From Halobacterium sp. CBA1132 (GTDB lineage: Archaea; Halobacteriota; Halobacteria; Halobacteriales; Halobacteriaceae): 64,000 nucleotides of DNA. The position numbers were made by a program, and so were the translations under genes. The stretch's first letter is position 1, and every line of letters begins with the position of its first letter. Below are positions 1-8,528 of the stretch, in pieces. The DNA lies in the NCBI RefSeq assembly GCF_001485535.1, contig NZ_BCMZ01000001.1, forward strand, positions 2,418,001 to 2,482,000. The letters run 5' to 3'. Below the pieces are notes generated by a model that was not told the origin of the DNA, searched no databases, and was given only the letters and a program-made list of their open reading frames with translations.

Positions 1-139
1 GGAGCCGCGCGAGTTGGTCCGGGGAGAGCTCGGAGAACCCCACGATTTCGACGTCGCCGTGGCGCTCGGCGAAGTGCGCACACCACGTGCAGAACCCGCA
101 GTCGTCGTCGAAGACGAGCCGCGGCGGATGCTCGGTCAT
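1..139 (-). CDS. DCC/DUF393-type thiol-disulfide oxidoreductase-like protein (partial, 3' end outside window)
   Basis: The minus strand reads from an ATG at 139 off the left edge, giving 46 residues. They begin MTEHPPRLVFDDDCGFCTWC, with the DxxCGFCxxC signature close to the N-terminus that marks the DCC (DUF393) family. The two cysteines form a thioredoxin-like redox pair in that family; the physiological partner is generally unknown. The C-terminal part lies outside the window, so full length and integrity cannot be judged. The family call rests on the motif alone. Confidence 0.75.
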   Translation of the reverse strand, partial: MTEHPPRLVFDDDCGFCTWCAHFAERHGDVEIVGFSELSPDQLARL

Positions 140-182
140 ACGCGTGACTACGGCCCGGGGAACAAGAAAGCCGTCGGCCGCG

Positions 183-1095
<913 letters not shown>

Positions 1096-1136
1096 AAGGG
1101 AGGGCGTTAGTCGCCGAGCGAGACCGTACGGGGTCG

Positions 1137-1298
1137 CTACGACCGTTCGATTTCGAGCTGCTCTCGGAGCTGCTGGAGGGCGTCGCTGTCGGAGAGCTCG
1201 TCGAGCCGCTTCTGGAAGTGCTCCTCGCAGACGCCGACCTTCAGGCCGCCCTTCTCGACGGTGAGGTCCGCGTCCCGGTCGCAGTAGTGACACTGCAT
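1137..1298 (-). CDS. Small CxxC zinc-binding protein (DUF6757-like)
   Basis: A 53-residue protein begins MQCHYCDRDADLTV and has Cys3 and Cys6, a further CEEH at 24-27, and a charged helical tail rich in Leu, Glu and Gln. The Cys2-Cys-His arrangement suggests one structural zinc. It resembles a short haloarchaeal family I associate with DUF6757; that name is from memory and is less certain than the coding call. Haloarchaeal microproteins of this kind are often regulatory, but nothing here shows a target. Confidence 0.7.
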   Translation of the reverse strand: MQCHYCDRDADLTVEKGGLKVGVCEEHFQKRLDELSDSDALQQLREQLEIERS

Positions 1299-1352
1299 AC
1301 GCCTCGCTTGGGCCCACAGCTACCTGAACCTCACGGCATCGGCACAGTTCCG

Positions 1353-2153
1353 TCAGAGTCGCGCGCGCAGCGGCTCGTAGGCGGCCTCGTCGAGGCCGGC
1401 TCTGCCGAGTTCGCGGCCGTGGGCGTCGGTGCCGCCCGCGGGGAGGAGGTCGTAGTCGTCGATTGCGGCTTCGACGAGCGCGCGGCCGTCGTCGTCGGGC
1501 GCCTCGCCGACGGGGCGGTCGTAGGGGTAGTGGAGTTCGACGGCGTCGAGGGCGTCGCAGCGCGCGAGCGCGGCCTCGGGGTCGGGGTACCGGAGCGGGT
1601 GCGCGAGGCCGACGACGCCGCAGGCTCCCGAGAGGAGTTCGACGCCCGTCTCGAAGTCGGGGACGTCGCGGGCGACGAAACAGGGGCCGTCGTTGCCGAT
1701 GAGGTCCGCGAAGACGTCGTCGGGCTGGTCGTAGTCGGTGTCGGGGTGGGCGACGACGCTGCGGGCGATGTGCGGGCGGCCCAGTCCCTCGCGGGGTTCG
1801 ACATCGAGGGAGACGCCGAGTTCGGCTTCGACGGCGTCGATAATGGCGCGGCCGCGGGCGACCCGGTCGCGCTGGATGCGCTCGGTCTCGGCGACGAGCG
1901 CGTCCGTGGGCGTGACGCCGTAGCCGAGGAGGTCGAGGCGCTGGTCGCCGGCTTCGACGCGGAGTTCGATGCCGGCGACGACTTCGACGCCGCCGCGCTC
2001 CTCGACGGGCGCGCGGAAGCCGGGGTGGACGCGGTCGTGGTCCGTGACGGCGACGGCGCTGACGCCGGCTTCGTTGGCGGCCGCGGGCACCTCGTCGAGC
2101 GTGAGGGTGCCGTCGGAGTGCTGCGTGTGGACGTGGAGGTCCGCGTAGACCAT
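1353..2153 (-). CDS. PHP-domain metal-dependent phosphoesterase
   Basis: The product has 266 residues and belongs to the PHP (polymerase and histidinol phosphatase) superfamily, YciV/RNase AM-like branch. Metal-ligand motifs run in order: HVHTQHSDG near the N-terminus, TDHD, GIELRV, AHPLRY, and GTDAHG near the C-terminus. Relatives cleave phosphoesters, including 3',5'-nucleoside bisphosphates or short RNA ends. The ATG at 2153 gives MVYADLHVHT, the usual family start; an ATG 8 codons earlier is less likely. Cytoplasmic; substrate not determinable here. Confidence 0.85.
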   Translation of the reverse strand: MVYADLHVHTQHSDGTLTLDEVPAAANEAGVSAVAVTDHDRVHPGFRAPVEERGGVEVVAGIELRVEAGDQRLDLLGYGVTPTDALVAETERIQRDRVARGRAIIDAVEAELGVSLDVEPREGLGRPHIARSVVAHPDTDYDQPDDVFADLIGNDGPCFVARDVPDFETGVELLSGACGVVGLAHPLRYPDPEAALARCDALDAVELHYPYDRPVGEAPDDDGRALVEAAIDDYDLLPAGGTDAHGRELGRAGLDEAAYEPLRARL

Positions 2154-2283
2154 ACTAGGGGGCGTCGGCGGCGCCACCTAAACGACCCGGTGTGTTGCGG
2201 TTCGTCATACGGTCGTCCTTAAACAAATTAAATTCTTCATTATCGTTCATGCGCAACGTACTTGTGTATCGTGAAAGTTCGTG

Positions 2284-2574
2284 ATGTTGATGACACTCCG
2301 AGAGACCGCCGACGTCCTCGCGTCGCAGAGCTACCCACTGACCGCCGACGAGCTGGCCGACGCCATCGGAGACCACGAGCTCTCCCACCCCGACGGCAGC
2401 GAGACGCTCGAATCGGTCATCGAGCGCACCGGCGAGGCGCGCTTCGAGGACGCTCAAGCCGCGACGTTCGCGGTGTACAGCGCCCTCGACGCCAGCGCGG
2501 TCGGTCGCGTCGGGTACAGCGACCGCGACCCGACGCCGATGGGCGCCGACGGTCCCGAGCAGGTCTCGTTCTGA
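2284..2574 (+). CDS. Haloarchaeal DUF5789-like protein
   Basis: The product has 96 residues and is highly acidic. Its C-terminus, SALDASAVGRVGYSDRDP, is a pattern I associate with DUF5789, a haloarchaeal-only family of unknown function. Three in-frame start codons lie close together (GTG 2281, ATG 2284, ATG 2290); the choice of 2284 is tentative. An AT-rich stretch at 2219-2248 supplies promoter-like sequence between this gene and the PHP gene. No catalytic motif is visible. Confidence 0.7.
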   Translation: MLMTLRETADVLASQSYPLTADELADAIGDHELSHPDGSETLESVIERTGEARFEDAQAATFAVYSALDASAVGRVGYSDRDPTPMGADGPEQVSF

Positions 2575-2639
2575 CTATCTCGGGGGCGAACCAGCGATAC
2601 ATTCTTACTAACGAACTTCCAAGGGTGAGTGTAGTTACC

Positions 2640-2813
2640 ATGTCAATGGGTGCCTATGACGAAGCCGAACACGAGCGCCGCGAAGCGAAGACCAACAACG
2701 TCAAAGTCGCCGACGACGACACGCGCACGAGCTACGAGGGGTCAGTGGAGTTCGAGGACGGTGACTCCGCGGAGGACCTCATCGACCAGTTCCAGCAGCT
2801 GCAGTCGAACTAA
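2640..2813 (+). CDS. DUF5786-like haloarchaeal microprotein
   Basis: A 57-residue acidic protein starts MSMGAYDEAEHERRE and ends in EDLIDQFQQLQSN. This matches the short DUF5786 family that is widespread in haloarchaea and has no known function. The ATG at 2640 is chosen because the family opens with MSMGAYDE; the frame is open upstream but encodes nothing family-like. A TATA-like patch (ATACATTCTTACTAAC) lies about 30-40 bases upstream. Its stop overlaps the end of the convergent membrane gene by 4 bases. Confidence 0.8.
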   Translation: MSMGAYDEAEHERREAKTNNVKVADDDTRTSYEGSVEFEDGDSAEDLIDQFQQLQSN

Positions 2814-3529
2814 CCGTCCTGTTTTATCGCGAGCAGCGACCCGGTAGTGACGAGTACGACCGCCGCGACGTGCCCAGCGACGGCGACCAGCAGCGGCGGG
2901 TGCGTCCACACGAACGGAAGCAAGACAGTCTGGAGCGCGCCGAACGCCAGCGTCCGCCGGTCGACCGAGCGCACGACGGCGGCGGTATCGACGTCGAACT
3001 CGTAGACCAGCGACCGCCACAGCGCGACGACCGCCGCCCACCAGCCCGTGCCGATCCGGTAGCAGACGTCCCAGAGCACGAGCAGCGCGAACGCCGCCGG
3101 AATTACGGGCGGTTGCTGGCCGAGCAGCGCTCCGAACAGCGTCGCGCCGTCCCGTGGGTCGTAGACGAACAAGTAGGTGAGGAGGGCGACGTACGCGACG
3201 ACGCCGAGTACCACCTCGATGCTGGACGCGAACAGCAGCCGCCGGTAGCGGACCGGCACTCCGGTTTTTCGGGCTTGGCGACCGATGGAGAGCATGAACG
3301 CGCTCCCGGCGGCGGCGACGGCGACGGCGGCGGTGCCGGGCACAATTGTCCCGGGGAGGTCGTAGACGAACGCGAGCGCGAGCAACACCGCCTCGAAGCC
3401 CGCGAACTGGACGAGGACGGCAGTCCGGTCCGAGACCGAGATACCGGGAATCGCGCCGACGATGCTCTCGTACACCCACGCCTCGCCGTAGACCGCCTGC
3501 TCGCGCTCGCTGTCGGCGCCGTCACCCAT
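2810..3529 (-). CDS. Polytopic membrane protein of unknown function
   Basis: The product has 239 residues. At least five hydrophobic segments are visible (about 40-57, 62-80, 104-124, 142-160 and 205-235). There are no recognisable transporter or enzyme motifs. The cytoplasmic-looking N-terminus is acidic. Its start lies inside the end of the upstream epimerase gene (8-base overlap), so the two are probably cotranscribed and translationally coupled. The same protein type is known to me only as an uncharacterised haloarchaeal family; function unknown. Confidence 0.75.
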   Translation of the reverse strand: MGDGADSEREQAVYGEAWVYESIVGAIPGISVSDRTAVLVQFAGFEAVLLALAFVYDLPGTIVPGTAAVAVAAAGSAFMLSIGRQARKTGVPVRYRRLLFASSIEVVLGVVAYVALLTYLFVYDPRDGATLFGALLGQQPPVIPAAFALLVLWDVCYRIGTGWWAAVVALWRSLVYEFDVDTAAVVRSVDRRTLAFGALQTVLLPFVWTHPPLLVAVAGHVAAVVLVTTGSLLAIKQDG

Positions 3530-4424
3530 CGACGGCCTCTCCGTACTCGCGGAGCGCGCGCCGCGCGGCGTCCGCGAACGGCGTCAACTCGATTGGGAGC
3601 ACGTCCCTGATGGACGGGTCGGTGACAACGACGGGATTCTTCAGGCCGTGAATCAGGGGGTGGGCGACCGACCGCGGCACGTCGGTCACGAGGTCCACCC
3701 AGTACGTCGAGAGCCGCGGCGAGAGGACGGGCACTGGCAGGACGACGAGGCGCTTGCCCGCGAGTTCGGCGGTGCGTTCGAGCATCGTCTCGTAGGACAG
3801 CACCTGCGGGCCGCCGACTTCGTACGTCTCGCCCGCCGTCTCGGGGTGGTCGAGGACGCCCACGAGGTAGGCGACGACGTCGCGGACGGCGATGGGCTGG
3901 CAGGGCGTGCGCACCCACTTCGGCGTCACCATCACGGGGAGCGCGTCGATGAGTTGGTAGACGACGTCGAAGCCCGCGCTGCCGGCGCCGACGATGACGG
4001 CCGCGCGCAGCGTCGTGAGGTCGAACGCGGCGTCCGCGAGCACAGCCTCGACTTCGCGCCGGGACGCGAGGTGCGGGGAGAGGTCGTCGCCCGTCTCCCC
4101 GAGGCCGCCGAGGTAGACGACGCGACTGACGCCGGCGGCGTCGGCGGCCGCGGAGAACTGTTGGGCTGCGCGGCGGTCGCGCTCGGCGAAGTCGCCGCTG
4201 GCGCCCATCGAGTGGACGAGGTAGTAGGCGGCATCGACGCCGTCGAAGACGCCCGACAGCGACTCGGCGTCCAGCAGGTCGCCCGTGACGACGTCGACGC
4301 CTTCGGGGGCGTCGTAGCGGTCGGGGTCGCGGACGAGCGCGCGGACGTCGTGGCCCGCGTCGACGAGTTCGGGGACGAGGTGCCCGCCGACGAAGCCGGT
4401 GGCACCCGTAACGAGAACGCGCAT
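3522..4424 (-). CDS. NAD(P)-dependent epimerase/dehydratase-like SDR (NmrA/NDUFA9-like)
   Basis: The product has 300 residues. The Rossmann nucleotide-binding motif GATGFVGGHL is at residues 7-16 and is followed by ALVRDPDR, typical of atypical or extended short-chain dehydrogenases that prefer NADP. The middle YYLVHSMGASGDF, YLGGLG and GGPQVLSYETM stretches match haloarchaeal NmrA-like or complex-I-NDUFA9-like members. These often lack the classical YxxxK catalytic pair and may act as assembly factors or redox sensors. It forms an operon with the membrane protein downstream. Substrate unknown. Confidence 0.85.
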   Translation of the reverse strand: MRVLVTGATGFVGGHLVPELVDAGHDVRALVRDPDRYDAPEGVDVVTGDLLDAESLSGVFDGVDAAYYLVHSMGASGDFAERDRRAAQQFSAAADAAGVSRVVYLGGLGETGDDLSPHLASRREVEAVLADAAFDLTTLRAAVIVGAGSAGFDVVYQLIDALPVMVTPKWVRTPCQPIAVRDVVAYLVGVLDHPETAGETYEVGGPQVLSYETMLERTAELAGKRLVVLPVPVLSPRLSTYWVDLVTDVPRSVAHPLIHGLKNPVVVTDPSIRDVLPIELTPFADAARRALREYGEAVDG

Positions 4425-4521
4425 ACCGGACTGTGGGGCCGCGGCCGCTTAACTTTCGAGGGCGACACTGGCACGCGCCCGGGAGGCGAAAGCGTTTGCC
4501 CGCCGACCCCCAAGCGGGGGT

Positions 4522-4719
4522 ATGAGCGAGCGCTGCGAGGGCTGCGGGGACAGCGTCCGGGTGGCGGGCGGCATCGGCGACATCTGGACGATGGACCCGA
4601 CGGGCACCGGCGGGATGACCCTCGAATTCGCGGACAACTCGGAGTTCTTCCTCTGTTTCGACTGCATCGACGCGCTCCCGGACGAGCCGAGCGCGGACGA
4701 CGTGGCGGCGCTGGATTAG
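4522..4719 (+). CDS. Small CxxC/CxxC zinc-binding haloarchaeal protein
   Basis: A 65-residue acidic protein with CEGC at residues 5-8 and CFDC at 45-48, a spacing suited to one structural zinc. Between them is a Gly-rich loop (TMDPTGTGGMTLEF). It is convergent with the XRE regulator, and the two stop codons overlap at 4716-4719. No function is assigned; it looks like one of the many haloarchaeal zinc microproteins. Confidence 0.75.
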   Translation: MSERCEGCGDSVRVAGGIGDIWTMDPTGTGGMTLEFADNSEFFLCFDCIDALPDEPSADDVAALD

Positions 4720-4949
4720 TCGAGGTCCGAGACGGTCGCGTCGAGGGCGACGTCGGGGCTGAACAGCGTCTCGACGGGGACCTCGAAGAACGCCGCGAGT
4801 TTGAACACGAGTTCGACGGAGGGGTCGTAGCGGTCGCCCTCGACGGCGTTGATGGTCTGGCGGGTGACGCCGACGCGCTCGGCGAGTTCGCGCTGGCTGA
4901 TGTCGGAGCGGTCGCGGTGGTCGCGCAGCGAGTTCTCCACCGCGGTCAC
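4716..4949 (-). CDS. XRE/Cro-type helix-turn-helix transcriptional regulator
   Basis: The product has 77 residues. The HTH spans about residues 16-40 (ISQRELAERVGVTRQTINAVE), the classic HTH_3/YozG-like fold, followed by the dimerisation-type helix FKLAAFFEVPVETLF. The GTG start at 4949 overlaps the TGA of the upstream membrane gene (GTGA), so the pair is translationally coupled. An alternative GTG at 4940 would give MENSLRD. Partners of this kind usually autoregulate; the TTTTAC/GTAAA half-site array upstream of the operon (5431-5482) is the obvious candidate operator. Confidence 0.9.
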   Translation of the reverse strand: MTAVENSLRDHRDRSDISQRELAERVGVTRQTINAVEGDRYDPSVELVFKLAAFFEVPVETLFSPDVALDATVSDLD

Positions 4950-5338
4950 CTCCGCCGTTGGAGCGCGAACAGGAGGCCGGCGTACGTGAGGTAGAGCACG
5001 GCGACCGAGAGCGCGACGGCGCTGGTGGCCGGCCCCCAGTCGAAGGAGCCGAGTCCCCACGCGACGGTGAGCGCGGGAAACACGACGGCGGACGCCCACC
5101 CGAAGACCGTCAGCGTGAGCTGGGCGGCTTCCTGTGCGATGGCTTCGTCGCGCTCGTCGAAGATGGTCGCGTCCGCGCGCCACTGGACGGCGACGACGGC
5201 GACCATGGCGGCAGCGTAGACGCCGACGCCGACGAGCGGTCGGTTCAGGACGGTGAACGCGGCGAGCGCGAGGCCGGCGACGGCCGCCAGTCCGCCGACG
5301 GTCTTGCGGACGCGCGGCGGGTCGGCGAGGGCGTTCAC
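4946..5338 (-). CDS. DUF2178-family integral membrane protein
   Basis: The product is about 130 residues with four hydrophobic segments and the signature DERDEAIAQEAAQLTL in the loop after the second helix. This is typical of DUF2178 membrane proteins that pair with small XRE regulators in archaea. Two GTG starts are possible: 5347, only 1 base after a GGAGG, and 5338, about 10 bases after it. The second gives better ribosome-site spacing. The gene leads a two-gene operon with the regulator. Function unknown; DUF2178 proteins may sense membrane state. Confidence 0.75.
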   Translation of the reverse strand: MNALADPPRVRKTVGGLAAVAGLALAAFTVLNRPLVGVGVYAAAMVAVVAVQWRADATIFDERDEAIAQEAAQLTLTVFGWASAVVFPALTVAWGLGSFDWGPATSAVALSVAVLYLTYAGLLFALQRRR

Positions 5339-5430
5339 GAGCGACACACCTCCGGGCCGGCGGCGGTTCGAGTGCGTGCTTGCGTGGAGCGGGTTTCGGG
5401 CATCGGAATCACCTGTCGAACGCTCTCGGC

Positions 5431-5482
5431 GTAAAGAGCGTTTTACAGACAAACGTCTTTTACACAGTAAAATAAGTTTTAC
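5431..5482. promoter_or_regulatory. Operator-like array of TTTTAC/GTAAA half-sites
   Basis: Five copies of a 5-6 base half-site lie within 52 bases: GTAAA 5431-5435, TTTTAC 5441-5446, TTTTAC 5458-5463, GTAAAA 5467-5472 and TTTTAC 5477-5482. The pair 5458-5472 is a perfect inverted repeat with a 3-base spacer, and 5431-5446 is another. The array lies in the divergent promoter region between the DUF2178/XRE operon (start 5338) and the helicase (start 5556). It is inferred to bind the XRE regulator; the AT-rich repeats would also cover any TATA element. Confidence 0.6.
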
Positions 5483-5555
5483 GTCCGTGCTCGTGGGGCG
5501 GCCCAACCGACCGCGAGCGGTGGCGTTAACCCGACGGCGCGCCTGCCATCGAGCA

Positions 5556-7367
5556 GTGAATCCCGAGCGCATCGTCGGGGAGTTCCCCGCCCCCGAGTTC
5601 CGCGGCGCCCAACAGCAGGCGCTGCGGGACGTCCGCGACGCGTTCGACGCGGGCAACGACGTGGTGCTCGTGCGCGCGCCCACCGGCAGCGGGAAGAGCC
5701 TCATCGCGCGCGCCATCATGGGCTGCGCGCGCCGCGTCGAGGACGCCGACCCCGTGGACCCCACGGGCGCCTACTACACGACGCCGCAGGTCTCCCAACT
5801 CGACGACGTCGCCGAGGACGACCTGCTCGACGACCTGAAGCTCATCCGCGGGAAGTCCAACTACACCTGTATTCTGCCGGGCGAGGAGAACACGCCCGTC
5901 GACCGCGCGCCCTGCGCCCGCGAGCGCGGCTACGACTGCGCCGTGAAACACCGCTGCCCGTACTTCTCGGACCGCGCCATCGCCTCCAGCCGGGAGTTCG
6001 CGGCGATGACGCTGGCGTACTTCATGCGCACCGCCGGGTCGGAGGTGTTCCGCAAGCGCGACGTCTGCGTCGTCGACGAGGCCCACGGGCTCGCGGAGTG
6101 GGCGGAGATGTACGCGACGATAGACCTGAACGACCGCACGGTCCCCGTCTGGGAGGACGTCCGGGTGCCCGACGTGGACGGCGACCCGGACGGCGCGGTG
6201 AACTTCGCCGAACACCTCGTGCGGACCTGCGAGGGCGCGAAAGACGAACTGCTCGGGCAGGACGAACTCACGCCCGACGAGGCCGGGCGGCGCGATAGGC
6301 TGCAAGAACTCATCTCGGAACTGAACTGGTTCGTCGAGGACTACAAGGACCCAGAATCGGCGACCACGTGGGTCGTAGATGCGGACGAGCAGTCGGTGAC
6401 GGTGAAGCCGATGGACCCCGAGCGCTACCTCAAGCACACGGTCTGGGACCGCGCGAACAAGCACGCGCTGCTGTCGGCGACGATTCTGAACAAGGAGGCG
6501 TTCTGCCGGAGCGTCGGCCTCGACCCCGCGAACGTCGCGCTCGTCGACGTCGAACACACGTTCCCGCTCGAAAACCGCCCGCTGTACGACGTGACGCAGG
6601 GGAAGATGACCTACGAGGACCGCGAGCAGACGCTCCCGAAGATGGCCGAAACTATCGTGCGCGTGATGGCCCACCACTCCGACGAGAAGGGCATCGTCCA
6701 CGCCCACAGCTACGACATCGCGGAGAAACTGGCGGGCCACCTCGAGGAGTTCGGCGTCGGTGACCGCGTACGCACCCACGACTCGGACACGCGGGACGCC
6801 GAACTGGAGCGCTGGAAGGCGAGCGACGACCCCGAGGTGTTCGTCGCGGTGAAGATGGAGGAGGCCCTCGACCTGAAGTACGACCTCGGGCGCTGGCAGG
6901 TGCTGTGCAAGGCCCCGTTCCTGAACACGAACGACTCGCGGGTCGCCGCGCGGCTCGCGGACGGCCAGTGGGCGTGGTACTACCGGACGGCGCTCCGCAC
7001 CGTAATTCAGGGCTGCGGGCGCGTGGTTCGCGCGCCCGACGACCACGGCGCCACCTACATCGCGGATTCGAGTATCCTCGACCTGTTCGACCGCGCGCGC
7101 ACCGACATGCCGCCGTGGTTCCGCGACCAGGTGGACGCGATGACGACACCCGACCTCCCCGAACCCGACGCGGCCGCCGCGCTCGCCGAGAGCGCGGGCG
7201 ATATCGACCAAGTGGAAGCAACGTACGCCAGCGGCGGGTCCGACAGCACGTCGACTTCGAACACGAGCGCCAGCGAGCAGAGCACCGCGAGCGACGACCG
7301 AGACGGCGACAGCGGCCGCAGTTCCCGCTCCGGGAGCCCGGTCGCGGACGTCTGGGACGCCGAGTAG
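5556..7367 (+). CDS. XPD/Rad3-like superfamily 2 DNA helicase with Fe-S cluster
   Basis: The product has 603 residues. Walker A APTGSGKS is at 41-48 and DEAH at 174-177. Four cysteines at 105, 120, 128 and 134 lie between the nucleotide motifs, as in the 4Fe-4S domain of XPD/FancJ/DinG. Motif VI appears as IQGCGRVVRAPDDHG near residue 490. The last 50 residues are a low-complexity Ser/Thr/Asp tail. The GTG at 5556 is the first plausible start; the frame is open upstream but the sequence there overlaps the promoter region. Expected role: 5'-3' unwinding in repair or transcription. A second XPD-type helicase is encoded at 33899-36106. Confidence 0.88.
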   Translation: MNPERIVGEFPAPEFRGAQQQALRDVRDAFDAGNDVVLVRAPTGSGKSLIARAIMGCARRVEDADPVDPTGAYYTTPQVSQLDDVAEDDLLDDLKLIRGKSNYTCILPGEENTPVDRAPCARERGYDCAVKHRCPYFSDRAIASSREFAAMTLAYFMRTAGSEVFRKRDVCVVDEAHGLAEWAEMYATIDLNDRTVPVWEDVRVPDVDGDPDGAVNFAEHLVRTCEGAKDELLGQDELTPDEAGRRDRLQELISELNWFVEDYKDPESATTWVVDADEQSVTVKPMDPERYLKHTVWDRANKHALLSATILNKEAFCRSVGLDPANVALVDVEHTFPLENRPLYDVTQGKMTYEDREQTLPKMAETIVRVMAHHSDEKGIVHAHSYDIAEKLAGHLEEFGVGDRVRTHDSDTRDAELERWKASDDPEVFVAVKMEEALDLKYDLGRWQVLCKAPFLNTNDSRVAARLADGQWAWYYRTALRTVIQGCGRVVRAPDDHGATYIADSSILDLFDRARTDMPPWFRDQVDAMTTPDLPEPDAAAALAESAGDIDQVEATYASGGSDSTSTSNTSASEQSTASDDRDGDSGRSSRSGSPVADVWDAE

Positions 7368-7368
7368 C

Positions 7369-7449
7369 TTAGTACACTAACCCGTACGCGACGACGGACC
7401 CGACCACCAACACTGCGAGGAACACGGCGAGCAACTGTTCTCGCGTCAT
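7369..7449 (-). CDS. Single-helix membrane microprotein (26 residues)
   Basis: The minus-strand ATG at 7449 opens a 26-codon frame encoding MTREQLLAVFLAVLVVGSVV and ending AYGLVY, with a stop at 7369-7371. It is one transmembrane helix preceded by a short charged N-terminus. It is convergent with the helicase gene, with 1 base between stops. I believe very short proteins of this layout (Thr/Arg/Gln start, one helix, SxVAYG end) recur in haloarchaea; this is recollection, not a search result. It may be a membrane regulator or an assembly peptide. Confidence 0.6.
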   Translation of the reverse strand: MTREQLLAVFLAVLVVGSVVAYGLVY

Positions 7450-7487
7450 ACTGCCGAGAAGAGGGCGGGCGGTCAAAGCCGTACTGG

Positions 7488-8528
7488 TTACGCGACGCGC
7501 GCGTCCAACACGACGTGCTCGACGCCCGCGCTGTGGGACTTCACGACGCGTCGGTCCGCCACGTCGACCGCTCTCCCGGCGCGCTCGCAGCCAGCGCGGA
7601 GTCGCGACTCGGGACGCTCCCAGAGTTCCGCCTCCGGGACGGCGCTGTGGACGTGCAGGACACCCCCCGAAACGAGGTTGTCGAGCGCGGCGTCCAGATA
7701 GCCCGGGCCACCCTCACGCGTCTCCACGTCGTCGACGGGGCCGCCGCCGAGCGCGTCGTAGTAGCCCATGACGACGCGGTCGGCCTCGGTGTCGACGTCG
7801 CGGCAGTCCCCGAGTACGCAGTCCAGATTTCGGCTGACGCCGTTGAGTTGAGCGTTCTCGGCGAGGTAGCGGAACGACTCGGGGTTCTTCTCGACGGCGG
7901 TGACGCGGGCGCCGGCGCGCGCCATCGGGAGCGCGAAGTAGCCGATGCCCGCGAACATGTCGAGGACGCGCTCGTCCTCACTGACGACCTCGCCCATGCG
8001 GGCGCGCTCGGCCTTGTTCCCGGGCGCGAACATCACTCGCGAGAGGTCTATGGCGTACTTCGTGCCGTGCTCGGTGTGGACGGTCTCGGTGTCGCCTTCG
8101 CCCGCGATGACGGAGACGTCGGGTTCGCGGTGTTCGCCGTCGATGCCGCCGCGCGCGAGCACGGTGTCGGCCTCCCCGTGGAGTTCTAAGAACGCCTCGC
8201 CAACCTCGACGGGGCGCGGGCAGTCAGTGAAGTCCGCGAGAATCACGGTGCCGACGACCGCCCACGACGAGGGCGCGCGGTCGCGCTCAGCCTCGCTCCA
8301 GCCGCGCTCCGCGAGCAGGTCGTCGAGTCCGGGCGCGCGCACCTCCGGGTCGTCCTGTTCGACGACGCGCTCGAAGGTCGTCTCGCCGGGGCGCTCGGTG
8401 ACCGGCAGTTCGACGTGCTCGGCGTCGTGTTCGGCGACCTTGCGGGAGTCGTCGTAGACGCTCTCGGCTTCCAAGTCGGCGATACGGGCCTCGGTGTCGG
8501 CTTTCGGCACGACGACGGCGAGCGCCAT
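7488..8528 (-). CDS. Trm5/Tyw2-family SAM-dependent tRNA-G37 modification enzyme
   Basis: The product has 346 residues. The C-terminal class I methyltransferase fold shows motif I LDMFAGIGYFALPMA, the following acidic AVEKNP (motif II) and DCVLGDCRDV. Where Trm5 enzymes carry NxP (NLPKS), this protein has VMGYYDALGG. That resembles the MGY of Tyw2/Taw2, the aminocarboxypropyl transferase of wyosine synthesis, so the reaction is uncertain. The N-terminal half is the usual Trm5-like RNA-binding extension. The ATG overlaps the stop of the nmd3-like gene by one base (TGATG), so the two are coupled. Confidence 0.82.
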   Translation of the reverse strand: MALAVVVPKADTEARIADLEAESVYDDSRKVAEHDAEHVELPVTERPGETTFERVVEQDDPEVRAPGLDDLLAERGWSEAERDRAPSSWAVVGTVILADFTDCPRPVEVGEAFLELHGEADTVLARGGIDGEHREPDVSVIAGEGDTETVHTEHGTKYAIDLSRVMFAPGNKAERARMGEVVSEDERVLDMFAGIGYFALPMARAGARVTAVEKNPESFRYLAENAQLNGVSRNLDCVLGDCRDVDTEADRVVMGYYDALGGGPVDDVETREGGPGYLDAALDNLVSGGVLHVHSAVPEAELWERPESRLRAGCERAGRAVDVADRRVVKSHSAGVEHVVLDARVA

